NCBI GenBank assembly: GCA_026225945.1
Contig: JAMJFZ010003746.1
Span: 1-64,000 of the forward strand
DNA: 64,000 nucleotides
Reading direction: 5' to 3'
From: Cricetomys ansorgei
Lineage: Eukaryota; Chordata; Mammalia; Rodentia; Nesomyidae
In this document: piece after piece, positions 1 to 11,310 of the stretch
Position numbering within the stretch: the stretch's first letter is position 1
How the letters are laid out: the number at the start of each line of letters is the position of its first letter
The notes under the pieces: model-generated
The model's input: only the letters and a program-made list of their open reading frames with translations
Database searches by the model: none
What the model was told of the DNA's origin: nothing
Made by a program: the position numbers and the translations under genes

Positions 1-1920
1 ATTCCTGGACCAAGGTGGCAGGCAGCCTCTGAGTAAATTCACTCTGTGGGCTGCATCTGCACAGAGGCTTGAGAACAGGAGACTGTTTGTAGGAACATCT
101 TGTTGATGTCACCATGCTTTAGTGAATCCTTGGAAGGCAGGTATCAAGACAACATTTAGGTTTAAGATACATTTGGAGTTAAATTTTTGGAAGTTTTAAT
201 TAGCATCTCATGTGTTGAGTAGCATTCCAGTACTATGCTATGATGCAGTAGAGTAGATTTGATGATAGAGCTTAGTTACACAAAGGAGAATTTAGCTAAG
301 GGAGTCCTGCCTGTAAATACCCCAAAGATAAGTAGATGCTAACGAGGCCTGTTAGAGATTAGGATGCTGAAATGTAATTGTTTGTCACCAGGTTTAACCG
401 AGACATTAGACTCCAAACCATAACAAAAGGGAACATTATTTACATTCAGCCACTAGACCCATTTCCATATCAACCAGCAGTCTTCTAAACTGCTGCTCAG
501 TGGTGCATTACATGGTCACAACCAACATTTTGCCAGGTGTACCATAAAAGTCGAGTTTTCTTCTTAAGGAAAGCATAGTCCTGCCAGAAGGGCATCACTG
601 CTCTGATCTCTCTGTTTCTATTCTCCAATGTTTCCTACTCATGAAGAGCTTTGTTCCATTTTCCTCAAGTGATATTTATTTATCCATCTGTCTTTATAGC
701 AATGTCTCCTCTATGTCACTCTATGTAATTGTGAATTGCTTTGAACACCTAATCCTGCCTCTGCCACTTGGGTGCTTGAGAATGTACTGCAGCTCTTAGG
801 ATTTTGATATTTGATTGGTCAGCAAGAAGGAATAAGAACAGCTATTGAGTGTCCTCCAACCTCTCTGGCTTTTATTGGAGACTTACCAATGAGGAGGGGC
901 CAGTGTAAGAACTGAGTTCACTGACCAACTTTGAAGCTGGTGTACACACATCACAGAAAGGGAGGCAGGTAGGAATGTGAGAGCTTTTCTACTCTGGAAG
1001 CAGTTGGGATTACCTATAGATAGTCAATACATTTTTGTTGATTGATAAATGTTCTGACTGGCTGTGTTTTAGGTTTCATAAACCAAAGCAATCAAGAATC
1101 TGGATAAAGAGTTGAACTTATCATGAAACCAATTTATTGTTGTTAGACTAGTTCAACTAAATGAAAAGATCTGGATAAACAAGACCATCATTTTTCCTGG
1201 CTGAAAATGTACAACCTGAAAAAAGAGGTGTGATTGATCCTTGATGTGCTCTAATACTGATCTCTAATCCCTGGAACACTTAAGTCCATAAAGCTTGATT
1301 CAACTTTTAAAATATTTCTATGTTCTCTTTCCTCCCTCCTATGTGCCTGCCCCTCCTTGTTTTCTTCAAGTACACAGTCTCTTTTTGCTTTAATTGTTGC
1401 TACTGTTTTAATTTGACCTAAGTTTCCCTGCTGGGCTTACTTCTAGCTACAAGGCAGAGGGATGACTTTCTTGGACATTTATTGTGTAATGGATTGTGAA
1501 AACAAAGGACCCTACACCTAGGAGAAAACAGGAAGTGCATATGGAGACTGGAAGAATTAGTACTAAAATACTAATTCCTCATACTAGGGCCTTGTGTACT
1601 CCTAAAGTGGAAGGGCAGAGCTGGAAATGTCTGTGCTATCATTTGATCTCTGTATATACTCTTTATTAAATATAAATATGTACTAATGAACATTCTGAAT
1701 CTTTCCACTTTGCATGTAGCATTGGAATCAGCTTTCCTTTTGTAAATGTTGGGAATTTTCTTTGTATTGTATTGAATTCATGCTCCAAATAAAACATACC
1801 CAATGTATTAATTTGGTGCCTCATATTCCCAATGATTATTATTTATTTATTTTAGATAAGTTTTTTTTAACTTGTATTATTTTGTGAAGGACTTTGAGTT
1901 TACTCAGTGATGAAAAGTAC
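1..1920. other. Upstream region, no gene recognised
   Basis: AT-rich sequence broken by stops in all frames; I recognise no coding exon, RNA gene or young repeat. AATAAA-type motifs occur near 1788 but have no transcript context. The first exon of the zinc-finger gene (5' UTR plus ATG) should lie somewhere upstream of 5670; I looked for an ATG followed by a donor and for a CpG-rich promoter and found neither convincingly, so it may lie outside the window. Confidence 0.5.
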
Positions 1921-1925
1921 CACAG

Positions 1926-2110
1926 GGCTGGGTAGGTTACTCAGCACTTACTTTTCTTGGAGATGACCTGAGTTCAGATCCTATCACCACAGTGGAGATG
2001 CTCTTAGCCACCTTCTACCCCAGATCCAGAGGATCTGACACCTTCTTCTCTTGTGTCACCTGTATACACATGGAGGACATTCTCTAACAAGCACAAACCT
2101 GCATATAAGA
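1926..2110 (+). mobile_element. Diverged B3/B2-type SINE
   Basis: The segment begins with a GGGCTGG start, followed by a TCAGCACTTACTTTTCTTGG stretch and a GACCTGAGTTCAGATCC motif. This matches the tRNA-derived head of rodent B2/B3 SINEs in order. It is heavily diverged and boundaries are approximate. Confidence 0.6.
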
Positions 2111-2824
2111 ATTGCAATAATCTTTTATTCCACAGTCCTATGGCTTATAATGTAATTAGAGCAAAATAAGTTGATTTAAATGCGTAATACAAATCTCACA
2201 ATGTATCTTTCAAAACCTGTTATCTTGCATTTGTTTTTTTTTTAAGTTCTCATTTGATCATGTGATGCAGACTTTCATCCAATTATTGATTATAGGGGAA
2301 AAATTAGTCTCTAAATGATCTTAACAGACATCCTTTTCTTTATCATAAGAAAAGTGAAATAAATTTAGTTGCCAAAACTGTTTTCTACTGTGTTGATACA
2401 TCAGAATGCTCCAAACGAATCTCTCCAATTTTAGGTGAACATCCCTCTTTTCCAACCAATTTTCTATTATTAGCAAAGGAGAGAACAGAAATGCACAGGG
2501 TGAGTTGTGGCCAGTGATTTCTTTGGTATTGAATTTGATTAGAATCTTTTGGATCTTGTTTAAGTAATCATGTTATAGTTGTAGATATATGTTTATGTTT
2601 CCTTTCATTTCTGTCATCATGTTGATTTGGGAGACTTTCTGTGAAGAAACATTTTAGTTTTTGATCGTAGAGCTCCTTCTCATTTCTTGTTGCATCTGTG
2701 TTTTCCGGTTGTTGCTATCATTATTGTTTGCACCTTTGTTACTGAAGTGATTCTTATGATTAATATATTTGATTTGGATTTTTAAAAAATTCTTATATAT
2801 TATTGTCTCTGTCCTATTTTGCTT

Positions 2825-3200
2825 CATCTGTCAACATGACATTGCCAAGAGTCATCTGAAGGAGCATCAATTGAGGGCCTTCCTATATTAGAATGGCAGT
2901 TTTCTATGTCTAAAAGATTGTGTTGATTGATGTTTAATGTGGCAAAGCTGTTCCAGTGAAGAGGGCAGTGCCCCTAAGTCAGTGGGACTGGGTTTGATGA
3001 GAGAACTAGCTGAGCATAAGACAGTAACCAAGCAAGAAACAGAAAAAGAAAACACTGTTTCTCCATGGATTTTTCCTTCAGATGCTGGCTTAAGTTTTGG
3101 TCCCAAACTCTTACAATGGCTGAATGTGACCTGGCAGTATCAGTTCATTACCTGAGTTTCTTTTGTTGGGAGGATTTAATCACAGTAACAAAGAAGCAAG
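2825..3200 (+). repeat. URR1-like rodent repeat
   Basis: The order of motifs (TCAACATGACATTGCCAAGA, GAGTCATCTGAA, CAATTGAGG, a GAGCATAAGACAG stretch, CTCCATGG, a TGACCTGGCAGTAT tail and a TCACAGTAACAAAG end) follows the URR1 rodent repeat as I remember it. Open frames of about 72 codons on both strands here are chance frames in the repeat. The sequence just downstream (to about 4080) is shared with 18840-19490, so the pair may be one longer composite repeat. The family name is from memory. Confidence 0.5.
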
Positions 3201-4080
3201 TTAAAACAGAAATAATACCCCAAAAGTGATTTTGTTGTTGTGAAGAACCTGGGTATTTTGTATTATGGAGGAATATGGAAGATATCAGGATTTAGATGTC
3301 AAAAGCCAAAAACACAAAGAGTTGTACATAGAACATAATGGTCCATTCTCGCAGGACATTGAAGATGAGAGTATAGACAGTGAGAGAAATGTCAGACAAT
3401 GAAGGACAAGACTCATAAAGATTTCATTTGTGTGATATTTGACCCAAAATCTTTTTTATTCTTCACATGTTCTGAGATATTGAGTAAGGCAGAATTTAAA
3501 AGTAAAGGGCTCACAAAATATTCATTCTATTGAATGGCAATAACCAATGACTCATGTTGGTCTACACTGAAAAGGAGCAACAAGTAGGACAGAAAGAAAA
3601 ATGTCTGTATATTTTCACTGTCTATAGAGAAAATCAGATTCCAAAGCTATGAGAAATCTGCCATGGAGAACTGCATATAGGGACTGAAAATATCCCAAGA
3701 GAGAGATGTATAATAAGTTGCAGGGATTAGAGTCATTTAAATCTCTTTGAGACAGAGGTACAGGATTTGATGTTTACCTTGTTCCAGTCATTCCTCACCA
3801 TGTCCGCATTCCTCCCTCTTGGAATGGAAATGTATAATCTATTGTAAGTTGTAAAGATATCATTTATTTTCTGAATTTTATAAGAAATCACAGTCAAGAG
3901 ATTACCTTGAATGTCGGAAGAGACTTCCGATATTTGAAGAGTGTTGGGCCTGTTACAGAATATGCGGGTCTTTGAAGTAAGACTAAATACATTTCCATTA
4001 TGGGATGTCCATATGCCTATAGTGACCTGGGTCTGGATGTAATCAGTTGAATAATAATCCTCCCAGATAGGATGATGCAT
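3200..4080. repeat. Dispersed repeat shared with 18.84-19.49 kb
   Basis: The motifs ACCCCAAAA..TGTTG, GAGAACTGCATATAGG, AGAGAGATGTATAATAAG and TTGGAATGGAAATGTATAATC recur in the same order near 18855, 19250, 19287 and 19445. The two copies follow URR1-like sequence in both places. This resembles an old RMER1-type composite rodent repeat; I am not sure of the name. The 115-codon frame on the minus strand (3733-4080) shows no domain and is not called as a gene. Confidence 0.45.
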
Positions 4081-4407
4081 TTGAACACCTGTCTCTTTTT
4101 GTTGATTTTCTTTGGAGGGCGTATAGATCCTTTAGCAGGAGGAGCTTTTCTGGATGAACTTCTTCAGTGATGATGGGATTGGACTGTCTACAGCCTCATT
4201 CCATTTCTTCTTTTTTGTGCCGACTTTTTGTGATTGAACCTGAGCAGCCTGCTAGCTTCCTTCTCACGCTGACAAGGCCTACAACACCACCACTATAGAC
4301 TCTATCCTTAAATAACTTAAGACACAGTCTAAGCAATTGCTTTTCATTGATTAGGCATTTTGTTAATCTGATGCTTTCATTTTTGAAAATTATTTTGTTT
4401 TTGTTCT

Positions 4408-4530
4408 TCAAGACAGGGTTTCTGTTTAGCCCTGGATGTCCTGAAACTAGCTAGTCAACAGGGCTTCCCTCTATCCCTAAACCCTGCCTGCCTCAACCTC
4501 TTAAGTTTGGGATTAAAGGTGAACACCATT
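4408..4530 (-). mobile_element. B1 SINE, antisense
   Basis: The segment reads AAGACAGGGTTTCTGT, then a CCTGGATGTCCTGAAACT stretch, then CCTGCCTCAACCTC and GGGATTAAAGGTG. This is the reverse complement of a B1 element, a 7SL-derived SINE, with old substitutions. Confidence 0.75.
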
Positions 4531-4814
4531 TTTGTCTTTATATTATTGGCTAATGGGCCTGTAGTATTGTTTTTTTTTTTTTTGTACATGTCAGTGTACA
4601 CAAACAGCATATGCTGTTGTGCTGAGCTTCACTCCCATCTTGACTTTCAAACTTTGGCAAGGGGTAATATTCTTTAGCCCAGGATGGCATGTATTTTTCA
4701 CATCATACTGATCGAGCCTCTTAAACAGTAGAATTAAAGTTGTATGACGTTCTTCCTACCTTTGAAATATTTTTTTAAAAAATTTTGAGTTTGAGTTTTT
4801 GCCTGTATGCATGA

Positions 4815-4980
4815 ATATGCACATGATTTGTGTCTGGGGCTCACAGTAGCCTCAGAACCCTGTGTTTGGAGTTATAGATAGTTGTGAGCACCCAGATAAG
4901 TCCTGGCAATTGAACCCACCTTCTCTGCAAGACCAGCAAGTGCTCTTAACTGCTGAACCATCTCTCCTTCCCTGTGGTGT
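4815..4980 (-). mobile_element. B3-type SINE, antisense
   Basis: It ends with GCTCTTAACTGCTGAACCAT and CTCTCCTTCCC, the reverse complement of the SINE head carrying the Pol III A-box region. Upstream it has the GCAATTGAACCCACCTTC motif. The copy is diverged. Confidence 0.65.
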
Positions 4981-5199
4981 TTTTGTATGATCAACATTTG
5001 CATTGCCAATGTTTTCATTTGTCTGTCTACTTATTTCATTTTGCATGCGTTTTTAGCAAGATCTTATTAATGTTACAGTTTAAAGTGCGACACTTAATTT
5101 TTTCGGAGATTAATACATAACCAAAGTGAATGCATAACCCTTTGTAGGAGCTTCAGTGAGACCCTCTAGTTTTTGTCTGTTTTGTTTGGTTTTGTTTGA

Positions 5200-5332
5200 T
5201 TTGGGGCACTGTCTTACTATGTGCCTCTGGCTTCATGGAACGTATTGTGTAACCCAAGCTAACCTCAAAGCAGTGATTTAGCTGTCTCTACCTCCAGAGA
5301 GCTGGAATTAAAGACACGAGCTAACACACCCA
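5200..5332 (-). mobile_element. Diverged B1-like SINE, antisense
   Basis: The order CACTGTCTTACTATGTG, AACCCAAGCTAACCTCAAA, CTACCTCCAGAGAGCTGGAA and TTAAAGACACGAGC matches an old B1 in reverse orientation. Confidence 0.55.
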
Positions 5333-5669
5333 ATTTGCTCATCCTTTTTTAAAGTTAGTAATTGTTCCTACAATGTCTCAGATGTATACTCAGTACTTTG
5401 TAATCTGTTTCCTTTTCTCTTTATATACATCTCTTATTGGTAATTTCTCTTGCAATGTTATATCCCATTCAATGTGCCCAGAGATGACAGGGGTGAATCT
5501 TCTCTTCAGATTCCTTCTAAAATGCTTTGGTGATTACACTAGTAATTCTTTGTTATAGAATAAGAGTGAGATGCACACAAAATTTTGTAAATATATTAAA
5601 AATAAAGTATACATTCAGAATGATGTCAGTATCACTCTTTCTTTTGTACGCATATATGTCTTATTTTAG

Positions 5670-5999
<330 letters not shown>

Positions 6000-6060
6000 G
6001 CTATAAATGGGAAGATCTGAGTATTAAAGAAAATTGCCAAAGTTCAAGAAGACCTAAAAG
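6000..6060 (+). CDS. Second KRAB exon (b/C-type box)
   Basis: The exon reads GYKWEDLSIKENCQSSRRPK after completing the glycine split with the previous exon (model residues 44-63, with residue 64 split at the donor). It is 61 bp, bounded by ATATTGTAG and by AAAAG before GTAATTT. Mouse paralogs have GYNWEDHNIEEHCQSSRRHGR at this place, so the assignment is firm. This part extends the KRAB domain but lacks a classical B box. It leaves two bases (AG) of an arginine codon for the next exon, which fixes the phase required of the finger exon. Confidence 0.88.
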
Positions 6061-7807
6061 GTAATTTTTATGTGAAAGTTGATATGAATATATTTCTGAT
6101 TAAATTTTAATGTGCCTTAGATGTTTTAACAGCAGCAGAGTATAGAAACAGAACTTTATTTATATTAATGATTAATAAATTCTCACAACACCATGTACCA
6201 CAGTGTCAGGTAGCTGATCCGTATTTGCCTGGCATTCCTCTAAGAAACAAGAAAAAAGAAACAATGCCTTAACAGATATCATCATTTTAATAATAGACCT
6301 GTGAGAGCTATGCTGTGGAACTCTCAACACATTTAGTTTTATGTCAGTCTTGTATCCAAAAAAAGCATACAAAATGATAAGGTGATCAGTATATGTCCAA
6401 AACTTTCTACTTAGCAAATGTTAATTGTATCCTTGTGGTGACTTACAGAAGCTTACTGAAAAGTGCAGGAGTCCAGCTCCAGTGGAGGACATGGCCCAGA
6501 ATGGGTGGATCAAGAGCGGCAAAGAAAAGAGATCAGGGCACCGTGATTTCCTTTTTCATGGCGATGCTCTTGCACACAGAAATTATTCTGTGCAGTCTTG
6601 ATTCTTCTGTGTGCAAAAACATGTTATTTATATAGTTTATTTTAAGATTAGACAACAGAATTGGCATAATGATAAAGAACAAATTGCAGAATAGAGTGGT
6701 CAATGATTAATGATATTTAGAAACAGTGCAAGGAACTCATTACAAACTTAAGGCAGTATAAACAAGGTTATGGTTAACTATACAACTTCAGATGAAACTT
6801 CTCCCTCATTTCTCAGACTACGTCTGCCCAAAGTTGGCAAAATTCTTGTGATTACAAAGCAATATACACACTTATCTTGGCTAAGCACCTACATCCTTTC
6901 TGACAGAGAGCTCCTGTTTTCTCAAACTAAGTTTCTGCCTTATATCACGTGCCTCTTTCTCAAGTATCTTTGTTGTCCTGCCAATATGGTTCATAATTGT
7001 CAAGTGCCTTACTGCCTTTTCAACTGCCCTTTGTTGCTGCAGCAATATGAGGTTTTATGAGCTTTTATGAAGGCTTTCTGCAATGCCAAACTGGTCTTCC
7101 TCTGCCCAATCTGTCCAGGAATGATTCAATATCTAACAGCCATGTTGTTATACACATCTACCAACCCATAATCTCTATCGTGTCCCCTTTTTAATCATAA
7201 TCATGTTTAATAAAAACCTTCTCTGACGTTTTCTGTTTCTCTTTCTGAATTTTCTGTGCCAAAAGTCAAGGAGAGTCTGTTGTCATAGGAAGTACTTCCC
7301 ATTGACCCTTCCCCTTGTCTCCACGTACCTCCCTGAAATCTTGCCTATTCTAGCAAATCACTGAACTATTATTATGATGAAAAGAAGTGGGTGCTTTCCC
7401 AGGGTACACTGCACTTTGTTAATTCCCAGAAATGGTTGTGGGAAAGAGACAGTACAGTGATTTGAGCCATTGATCAAAGCAACATTAATTTCTGTCCCAT
7501 TAACCCTAGCATCACCTTGAGCCATTGTTACAGATAGAAAAGCCAAAATTATACAGGTTCAGAAAATCATGAACCAACTGCACTGCTGATTTACAACAGA
7601 TGAAACACCAAGGGCCTCAAGTTGCTGGAACCTTGTCAAGCAGCTTTCTCTTCAGCACTGATGGTTCCACCAGAGAATGGCAGATTATGAAAGTCAAGAA
7701 TGTTATAGTGGAGAAACCTTAATCCCTATACCACATCTCTGTGAGGAACAAAAATTCCACTATGTGAATGCAATCTGAAAACCTTTTATGTTACTTTTCC
7801 TTTAACA
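6061..7807 (+). other. Intron before the finger exon, possible old retroelement remnant
   Basis: About 1.7 kb between the KRAB exons and the first finger-like sequence. Most of it is AT-rich. The segment near 6450-7330 has a GTGCAGGAGTCCAGCTCCAG stretch and, near 7210, AATAAAA, loosely resembling an old LTR-type remnant, but I see no clear LTR ends, primer site or retroviral ORF. No gene is supported. Confidence 0.45.
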
Positions 7808-8398
7808 GGTATATTATATGCCAAAGGGGATACAAACTGTGAGCATTAGGGATATGAAAAGACGCAATGTATATCTCTCTCTCCCAGGAGAAATGTAGTA
7901 ATCCCCACTATGTGTAGACTTGTTGAATGTGATACAAATTCACAGTTAATTGGCTTTCCAACATCATTGGGAATACATCAGGAAACTTGCAGTGGAGTCA
8001 AGCCCAATGAGTACAAGGGATATGGGAATTCTGTTTGTCTTAGTTCAATTTGTAAATGTAGTGTGACTCATTCTACCAGAAATTTTCATGAATGCAATCA
8101 GTGTAGTAAAGCACTGAGTTATTTCAGTTTTTTCAAAGGTATAGAAAAAAACTAATGAAAAAAGGATAATATAAAGGTGAATCATGTATTAAGGGATCTA
8201 AAAATCACAGGTACTTTGAACACACCAAAGATCCCATAATGAAGAGAAAACATATGAAGGTAAACATGGTGATGAAACATTAAAATCTGAATCTTCTTAA
8301 AAATTAGGCAAAAATAGAAAACTAAATCATACAGATAAAGAGATTGAGCAGTGTAACCAATGTGCTAAAGCAGTTACAAATGCCATTTTTCTTTGCAG
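7808..8398 (+). pseudogene. Decayed 5' part of the ancestral finger exon
   Basis: Sequence after a TTTCCTTTAACAG acceptor-like site resembles the linker and first degenerate fingers of mouse KRAB zinc-finger proteins. In one frame (about 7910-8155) it reads CDTNSQLIGFPTSLGIHQET, then a [18 protein letters not shown] piece, then a stop. Frames change repeatedly, and in the frame of the intact fingers there is a TAA at 8298-8300. The last piece (8343-8398) is a dead finger whose first zinc histidine is proline (CCT at 8400, just past the acceptor). Splicing to 7808 in the phase set by the KRAB exons meets a TGA within about 12 codons. This stretch is best read as decayed coding sequence now removed as intron. 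Confidence 0.65.
8381..8398 (+). promoter_or_regulatory. Predicted splice acceptor of the finger exon
   Basis: A pyrimidine-rich run (CCATTTTTCTTTGCAG) directly precedes the G at 8399. It is the only acceptor I found that joins the KRAB exons to the finger frame without a stop: AG from 6059-6060 plus G8399 gives arginine, then P-E-T-S-H-T-G-E-K. Mouse paralogs I remember read R-H-E-R-S-H-T-G-E-K at this junction, which supports the site. Confidence 0.72.
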
Positions 8399-10289
8399 GC
8401 CTGAAACAAGTCATACTGGAGAGAAACACTATGAATGTAAGCAGTGTGGTAAAGCCTTTGCAAATCAAAAACAACTTTGCATACATGAAAGAATTCATTC
8501 TGGAGAGAAACCCTATGAATGTAATCAATGTGGGAAAGCCTTTGCAAGCAGCAGTCAGCTTCGATGTCATGAAAGAAATCATACTGGAGAGAAACGCTAT
8601 GAATGTAATCAGTGTGGTAAAGCTTTTTCATGTCACAGCCTCCAAGTACATAAAAGAACACATACTGGAGCGAAACCCTATGAATGTAATCGATGTGGTA
8701 AAGCGTTTTCACCACACAGTACTCTTGAAGTACATAAAAGAACACATACTGGTGAGAAACGCTGTGAATGTAATCAATGTGGTAAAGTCTTTTCAGTTTG
8801 CAGTCATCTCCAAGTACATAAAAGAACACATACTGGAGAGAAACCCTATGAATGTACTCAATGTGGTAAAGCCTTTTCACAACCAGGTACTCTACAAGTA
8901 CATAAGAGAACACATACCGGAGAGAAACCCTATGAATGTAATCAATGTGGTAAAGCCTTTTCACAACACAGTAATTTTGAAGTACATAAAAGAACACATA
9001 CCGGAGAGAAAGCCTACGAATGTAATCAATGTGGTAAAGCCTTTTCACAACACAGTACTCTCCAAGTACATAAAAGAACACATACCGGAGAGAAACCCTA
9101 TGAATGTAATCAATGTGGTAAAGCCTTTTCACAACACAGTAATTTTGAAGTACATAAAAGAACACATACCGGAGAGAAAGCCTACGAATGTAATCAATGT
9201 GGTAAAGCCTTTTCACAACACAGTAATTTCGAAGTACATAAAAGAACACATACTGGAGCAAAACCCTATGAATGTAATGAATGTGGTAAAGCCTTTTCAG
9301 GACACAGTACTCTCAAAGTACATGAAAGAACCCATACTGGCAAGAAACGCTATGAATGTAATCAATGTGGTAAAGCCTTTTCACGACACAGTACTCTCGA
9401 AGTACATAAAAGAACACATACTGGCGAGAAACGCTATGAATGTAATCAATGTAGTAAAGCCTTTTCACGACACAGTACTCTCGAAGTACATAAAAGAACA
9501 CATACTGGAGAGAAACCCTATGAATGTACTCAATGTGGTAAAGCCTTTTCACAACCAGGTACTCTCCAAGTACACAAAAGAACACATACTGGAGAGAAAC
9601 CCTATGAATGTAATCAATGTAGTAAAGCCTTTTCACGACACAGTACTCTCGAAGTACATAAAAGAACACATACTGGAGAGAAACCCTATGAATGTAATCA
9701 GTGTGGTAAAGCCTTTTCACAACACAGTAATTTTGAAGTACATAAAAGAACACATACCGGAGAGAAACCCTATGAATGTAATCAATGTGGTAAAGCCTTT
9801 TCACAACACAGTAATTTTGAAGTACATAAAAGAACACATACCGGAGAGAAACCCTATGAATGTAATCAATGTGGTAAAGCCTTTTCACAACACAGTAATT
9901 TTGAAGTACATAAAAGAACACATACCGGAGAGAAACCCTATGAATGTAATCAATGTGGTAAAGCCTTTTCACAACACAGTACTCTCCAAGTACATAAAAG
10001 AACACATACCGGAGAGAAACCCTATGAATGTAATCAATGTGGTAAAGCCTTTTCACAACACAGTACTCTCCAAGTACATAAAAGAACACATACCGGAGAG
10101 AAACCCTATGAATGTAATCAATGTGGTAAAGCCTTTTCACAACACAGTACTCTCGACGTACATAAAAGAACACATACTGGCGAGAAACGCTATGAATGTA
10201 ATCAATGTGGTAAAGCCTTTTCACAGGACAGTACTCTCCAAGTACACAAAAGAACACATACTGGAGAGAAACCTTATGAATCCAATTGA
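8399..10289 (+). CDS. C2H2 zinc-finger exon, 22 fingers, KRAB-ZFP
   Basis: Sequence-specific DNA-binding array of a KRAB repressor. The true frame has codons starting at 8400, 8403 and so on, and runs open to TGA at 10287-10289. It contains no in-frame ATG, so the start must come from the upstream exons. With ATG + 127 + 61 + 1891 bp the model is exactly 693 codons plus stop. After [10 protein letters not shown], 22 fingers follow on an 84-bp period, with the linker His codon at 8496, 8580, 8661, then every 84 bp to 10257. Finger 3 (about 8598-8660) is one codon short, giving 11 instead of 12 residues between the second Cys and first His. All other fingers keep C-x2-C-x12-H-x3-H and TGEKP-type linkers. 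Helix residues are nearly uniform: QHSNFEV in fingers 7, 9, 10 and 16-18; QHSTLQV in 8, 19 and 20; RHSTLEV in 12, 13 and 15; QPGTLQV in 6 and 14. Position +6 is Val in fingers 3-22. The stop lies inside a former 23rd finger. It could be a recent pseudogene; the long intact frame argues against that. Confidence 0.8.
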
Positions 10290-10500
10290 TTTGGTAAATT
10301 CTTCACATACCAGTTATCTTCAAAGGCATGAAAGATTTTATGTTGGAATGTAACCCTATGAATGTAATTAGTATGGTAAAGTCTTTGCACATCACATTAG
10401 TCTTTGGAATTATGAATGCATCATACAAGAGTAAAGTCTTAATATGCAAGCAGTGTTTTAAAGCCTTTGTATATCAAAGTAGTCTCTGAAAACAAGAATC
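10290..10500 (+). pseudogene. Dead zinc-finger remnants after the stop
   Basis: Finger-like wording continues past the TGA with stops and indels: TTTGGTAAATTCTTCACATA, then CCCTATGAATGTAATTAG, then TATGGTAAAGTCTTTGCACA, then AAGCAGTGTTTTAAAGCC. These are at least three former fingers on the 84-bp spacing. The ancestral protein was therefore longer at its C terminus; this stretch is now 3' UTR or downstream sequence. Confidence 0.75.
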
Positions 10501-10770
10501 TCATACTGCATGGAATATATTGCTATAAAGGATTTGGTAAAATCTTTAGCTAACACACACTCAGGTACAAAAAATTATTCTGAAGAAAATATCTGACTAG
10601 TGTCAACACTTTGTTCAAACATTATGATGTTCCTCTTTATTTCATTTGCACCTACACACACATGAACAAAAGCTGAATGAATTTAAATGACAAGGTACAC
10701 ATTTTAGATATTTATGTTTCTGTTCAGTTACATGAAATCATTCGTCCAGCTCTACAATTTTATGGACATG
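10500..10770. other. Region downstream of the finger gene
   Basis: No gene recognised. It probably contains 3' UTR, but no canonical AATAAA is visible close to the stop, so the poly(A) site cannot be placed. Confidence 0.4.
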
Positions 10771-10774
10771 GATT

Positions 10775-11010
10775 CTCTAATGCTGTGATAAAACACCATG
10801 TCCAGTGCAACTTATAAAGGATTTTAATTTGGCTTATGGTTCCAGAGGGATGTAAGAACACCATGAGTAAGCATGCAATAAGTGTTAGACATACCAACTA
10901 AAGATAAAGCTCAGACCTCATATCCTTCACCTAAAGCATGAAGCAGAGAGTGGTAAATGGAAGTGCTGTGAGGATTCCAGCTCTGAAACCCATGCTAGTG
11001 ATGTGTTTTC
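10775..11010 (-). repeat. URR1-like repeat, antisense
   Basis: The segment reads GCTGTGATAAAACACCATG, then a GGCTTATGGTTCCAGAGGGA stretch, then AAACCCATGCTAGTGATG. This matches the end of URR1-type repeats that carries the TGATGAAACACCATGACC consensus, in the orientation opposite to the copy at 28.9 kb. It is diverged and boundaries are approximate. Confidence 0.6.
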
Positions 11011-11171
11011 TCCATCAAGGTGTTCTTTTCTAAATCTTCCCAAAAGATATCACCAACTGGGAATAATTGAATCTCTGTCCTCAAGCTCGTGTGCTTGCAT
11101 TATTTTTCATGAATTAATTCATGATGAATAACTATTCTGTATGTAAGCCTTTAGCTTTCACAAGAAAAAGT

Positions 11172-11310
11172 CATGGCCATGAGGTGGTGGTACACTCCTT
11201 TAATCCCTGATTGGGATTAAACCCCAATTTGGGAAGCAGAGGCAGTTCTACAGAGTTAGATCCAGGACAGCCACCACAACAGAAAAACCCTGTCTCAAAA
11301 ATCCTCCCCC
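11172..11310 (+). mobile_element. B1 SINE, sense
   Basis: The element reads GAGGTGGTGGTACACTCCTT, TTAATCCC, GGGAAGCAGAGGCAG, CCAGGACAGCCACCACAACA and AACCCTGTCTCAAAA, ending in an A-rich tail. A short internal duplication of the TTAATCCC/GGGATTAAAC region is visible near 11200-11225. Confidence 0.8.

Noticed and set aside
900..965. Possible first exon ending at GGAGGCAGGTAGG
   Set aside because: There is a donor-like site, but no ATG at the exon end, no CpG-rich promoter and no family resemblance strong enough to call.
6450..7330. A complete LTR or provirus in the KRAB intron
   Set aside because: There is only loose LTR-like wording, with no paired LTRs, primer-binding site or retroviral ORF.
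8374..10257. Minus-strand frames of 295 and 314 codons with [13 protein letters not shown] repeats
   Set aside because: These are antisense shadows of the 84-bp finger repeat, open only because the repeat lacks stops in that frame.
8344..10353. A 669-codon + strand open frame starting MSSVTN, with [17 protein letters not shown] repeats
   Set aside because: It is the zinc-finger exon read one base out of frame. The correct frame gives TGEKPYEC and C2H2 motifs, and the 84-bp repeat happens to leave the shifted frame open.
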